A stretch of 54,523 nucleotides of DNA from Candidatus Omnitrophota bacterium (GTDB lineage Bacteria > Omnitrophota > Gorgyraeia > Gygaellales > UBA12090): positions 1 through 54,523 of the forward strand of contig JAUSCZ010000004.1 in NCBI GenBank assembly GCA_030674475.1, in the 5' to 3' direction. Shown here in pieces: positions 53,182-54,523 of this stretch. The notes beneath the pieces are model-generated. The model saw nothing but the letters and a program-made list of their open reading frames with translations, made no database searches and was not told where the DNA came from. A program made the translations under genes and the position numbers. Position 1 is the stretch's first letter. Every line of letters starts with the position of its first letter.

Positions 53182-54523
53182 TTATTTGTCCAGCTTAATC
53201 TCCCCCGTGCTTTTTCCGGACACATTACCGGCGGCATCCTTAAACCAAACAAAAACAGTCTTTTTGTTGTTTCCGGGGCTTACCAGCTTGTACTTAAAAA
53301 TTCCCTGCCCATAGGCAGTAGCTACGGTAGTAAGGTCAGTCCAGCCGCCATCAGTCGCCTTGGGCTTTGCTACTCTATCGGCTTCAGTGGCCTTATAATC
53401 ATATAAATAATAGCCGGCTACCCCTACACTATCCGTCGCCGAAAGACTGACGCTTATGGTCCTATTCTTGGTCGGCGATGAGGTATGAATTGTTAGGCCC
53501 CCGGAAGGCGCGGAGGTGTCCGAGCTATAGGTTACTGCCAGGGTATCGCTGGCGCTGTTACCGGCGGTGTCGGTAGCGGTGACGGTGATGGTGTTGGTGC
53601 CGTCAAGCAGGCTAATGCCGGTAATTAACCAGGAGGTTATTCCGCTGGCGGTGCCGCTTTCTCCTTTATCATTAGACCAGGTTACTGCTTTCGTGTCCCC
53701 AGCGGCTGAACCGCTCAAGCTGATAGTGCTTGAAGACGATTTATATTTCGCGTCTGATGTTGGGCTGGTAATGGTAATTGTGGGAGCGGTGGTATCCAGG
53801 GTAATCTTCCTCGTGCTTTTATTAGACACATTACCGGCGGCATCCTTATACCAGACATAAACAGTCTTTTCGTTGTTTCCATCGCTTACCAACTTGTAAT
53901 CCATACTTCCAAATACATATCCAATAACTGGTATGGTAAAGTTAAGCTCCACCCAGCCGCTTTCACTGGCCTTAGGAGCTGATATTATCTCCGTGGCCTT
54001 ACAATCATATAAATAATAGCCGGTTACCCCTACATTATCCGTCGCCGAAAGACCGACGCTTATGGTCTTATTCTTGGTCGGTGATGAGGTATTAATTGTT
54101 AGGCCCCCGGAAGGCGCGGAGGTGTCCGAGCTATAGGTTACTGCCCGGCTATCGCTGGCGGAATTGGCAGAAACAGAATCTTTACTTGATTGAGAATCAG
54201 ATGAGTTAAAACCCTTAGAGGTGGCTATGGCGGATAATGTACTATCCAAAATTATCATGGTATTCGCCCTATCGGATATGTTCCTTGCGGCATCCTTATA
54301 CCAGGCATAGACATATTTATTTCCATCACCTGTGCTTAAGGTATAGCTTATGTTTGCGCTGTAACTGGTAGTTGAGCTTACTGCTACCCATCCGCTTGCC
54401 CCTAACAATGGCGTATCGCTATCTTCAGACGCATAATACGCGGTAACTCCTTTATCATCTGTTGCTGAAAGATTTAAGGTTACGTTTCCACTATCGGCAT
54501 ACATTTTTCCGCTATTAATAGTA
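53182..54523 (-). CDS. 3' part of a large repetitive surface/adhesin-like protein (Ig-like repeats); 5' end beyond the window
   Basis: Reading frame stays open upstream of the listed Met (TINSGKMYADSGNVTLNLSATDDKG); repeated YSSDTSAPSGGLTI.TSSPTKN.TISV.LSATD.VGV.GYYLYD units and TAPTITITSPTSDAKY...LDGTNTITVTATDTAGNSASDT. Confidence 0.85.
   Translation of the reverse strand, partial: TINSGKMYADSGNVTLNLSATDDKGVTAYYASEDSDTPLLGASGWVAVSSTTSYSANISYTLSTGDGNKYVYAWYKDAARNISDRANTMIILDSTLSAIATSKGFNSSDSQSSKDSVSANSASDSRAVTYSSDTSAPSGGLTINTSSPTKNKTISVGLSATDNVGVTGYYLYDCKATEIISAPKASESGWVELNFTIPVIGYVFGSMDYKLVSDGNNEKTVYVWYKDAAGNVSNKSTRKITLDTTAPTITITSPTSDAKYKSSSSTISLSGSAAGDTKAVTWSNDKGESGTASGITSWLITGISLLDGTNTITVTATDTAGNSASDTLAVTYSSDTSAPSGGLTIHTSSPTKNRTISVSLSATDSVGVAGYYLYDYKATEADRVAKPKATDGGWTDLTTVATAYGQGIFKYKLVSPGNNKKTVFVWFKDAAGNVSGKSTGEIKLDK

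Noticed and set aside
1-54523. tRNA, rRNA or tmRNA genes
   Set aside because: No cloverleaf-like or conserved rRNA sequence noticed by reading; no tool could be run.

Overview
AT-leaning bacterial window, nearly all genes on the minus strand; the gene set is consistent with a candidate-phylum genome such as Omnitrophota, but that is inference only. The standout is at 1-15867: a tandem array of giant fused central-carbon proteins. One ORF (2025 aa) carries enolase + pyruvate phosphate dikinase. The next (2630 aa) carries class II FBP aldolase + GlpX-like FBPase + a second class II aldolase + triosephosphate isomerase. A third paralog is cut by the left window edge. All three begin with the same signal-peptide-bearing N-terminal module, and the two complete ones end with the same C-terminal module. 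In both complete proteins the enzyme domains are separated by a short recurring peptide, [A/S/V][A/S]SA[I/M/V] (AASAI, VSSAI, ASSAI, ASSAM, TSSAV), encoded with different synonymous codons. This suggests a processed, possibly exported, gluconeogenic polyprotein system. The rest of the window contains: an RND efflux operon with MarR; PadR, accA, an L,D-transpeptidase, comM; a RAYT (REP-associated transposase) with a mini-derivative; a divergent L27; dgkA, folE, mnmE, folC, purH; a P-loop-less YchF-like protein; MFS-kamA-ddl-ddl; SulP, rex, nth; a B12 radical SAM gene; vapBC; an M48 lipoprotein with a heptanucleotide repeat in its signal-peptide region; HAD, PAC2, M20, FmdB, YbgC; a DUF4258/YgiT pair; and the 3' part of a repetitive surface protein. 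Many nested palindromic REP-like elements occur, several read through as coding sequence. No computations or database searches were run. Family calls are from motif recognition, and domain boundaries are approximate.
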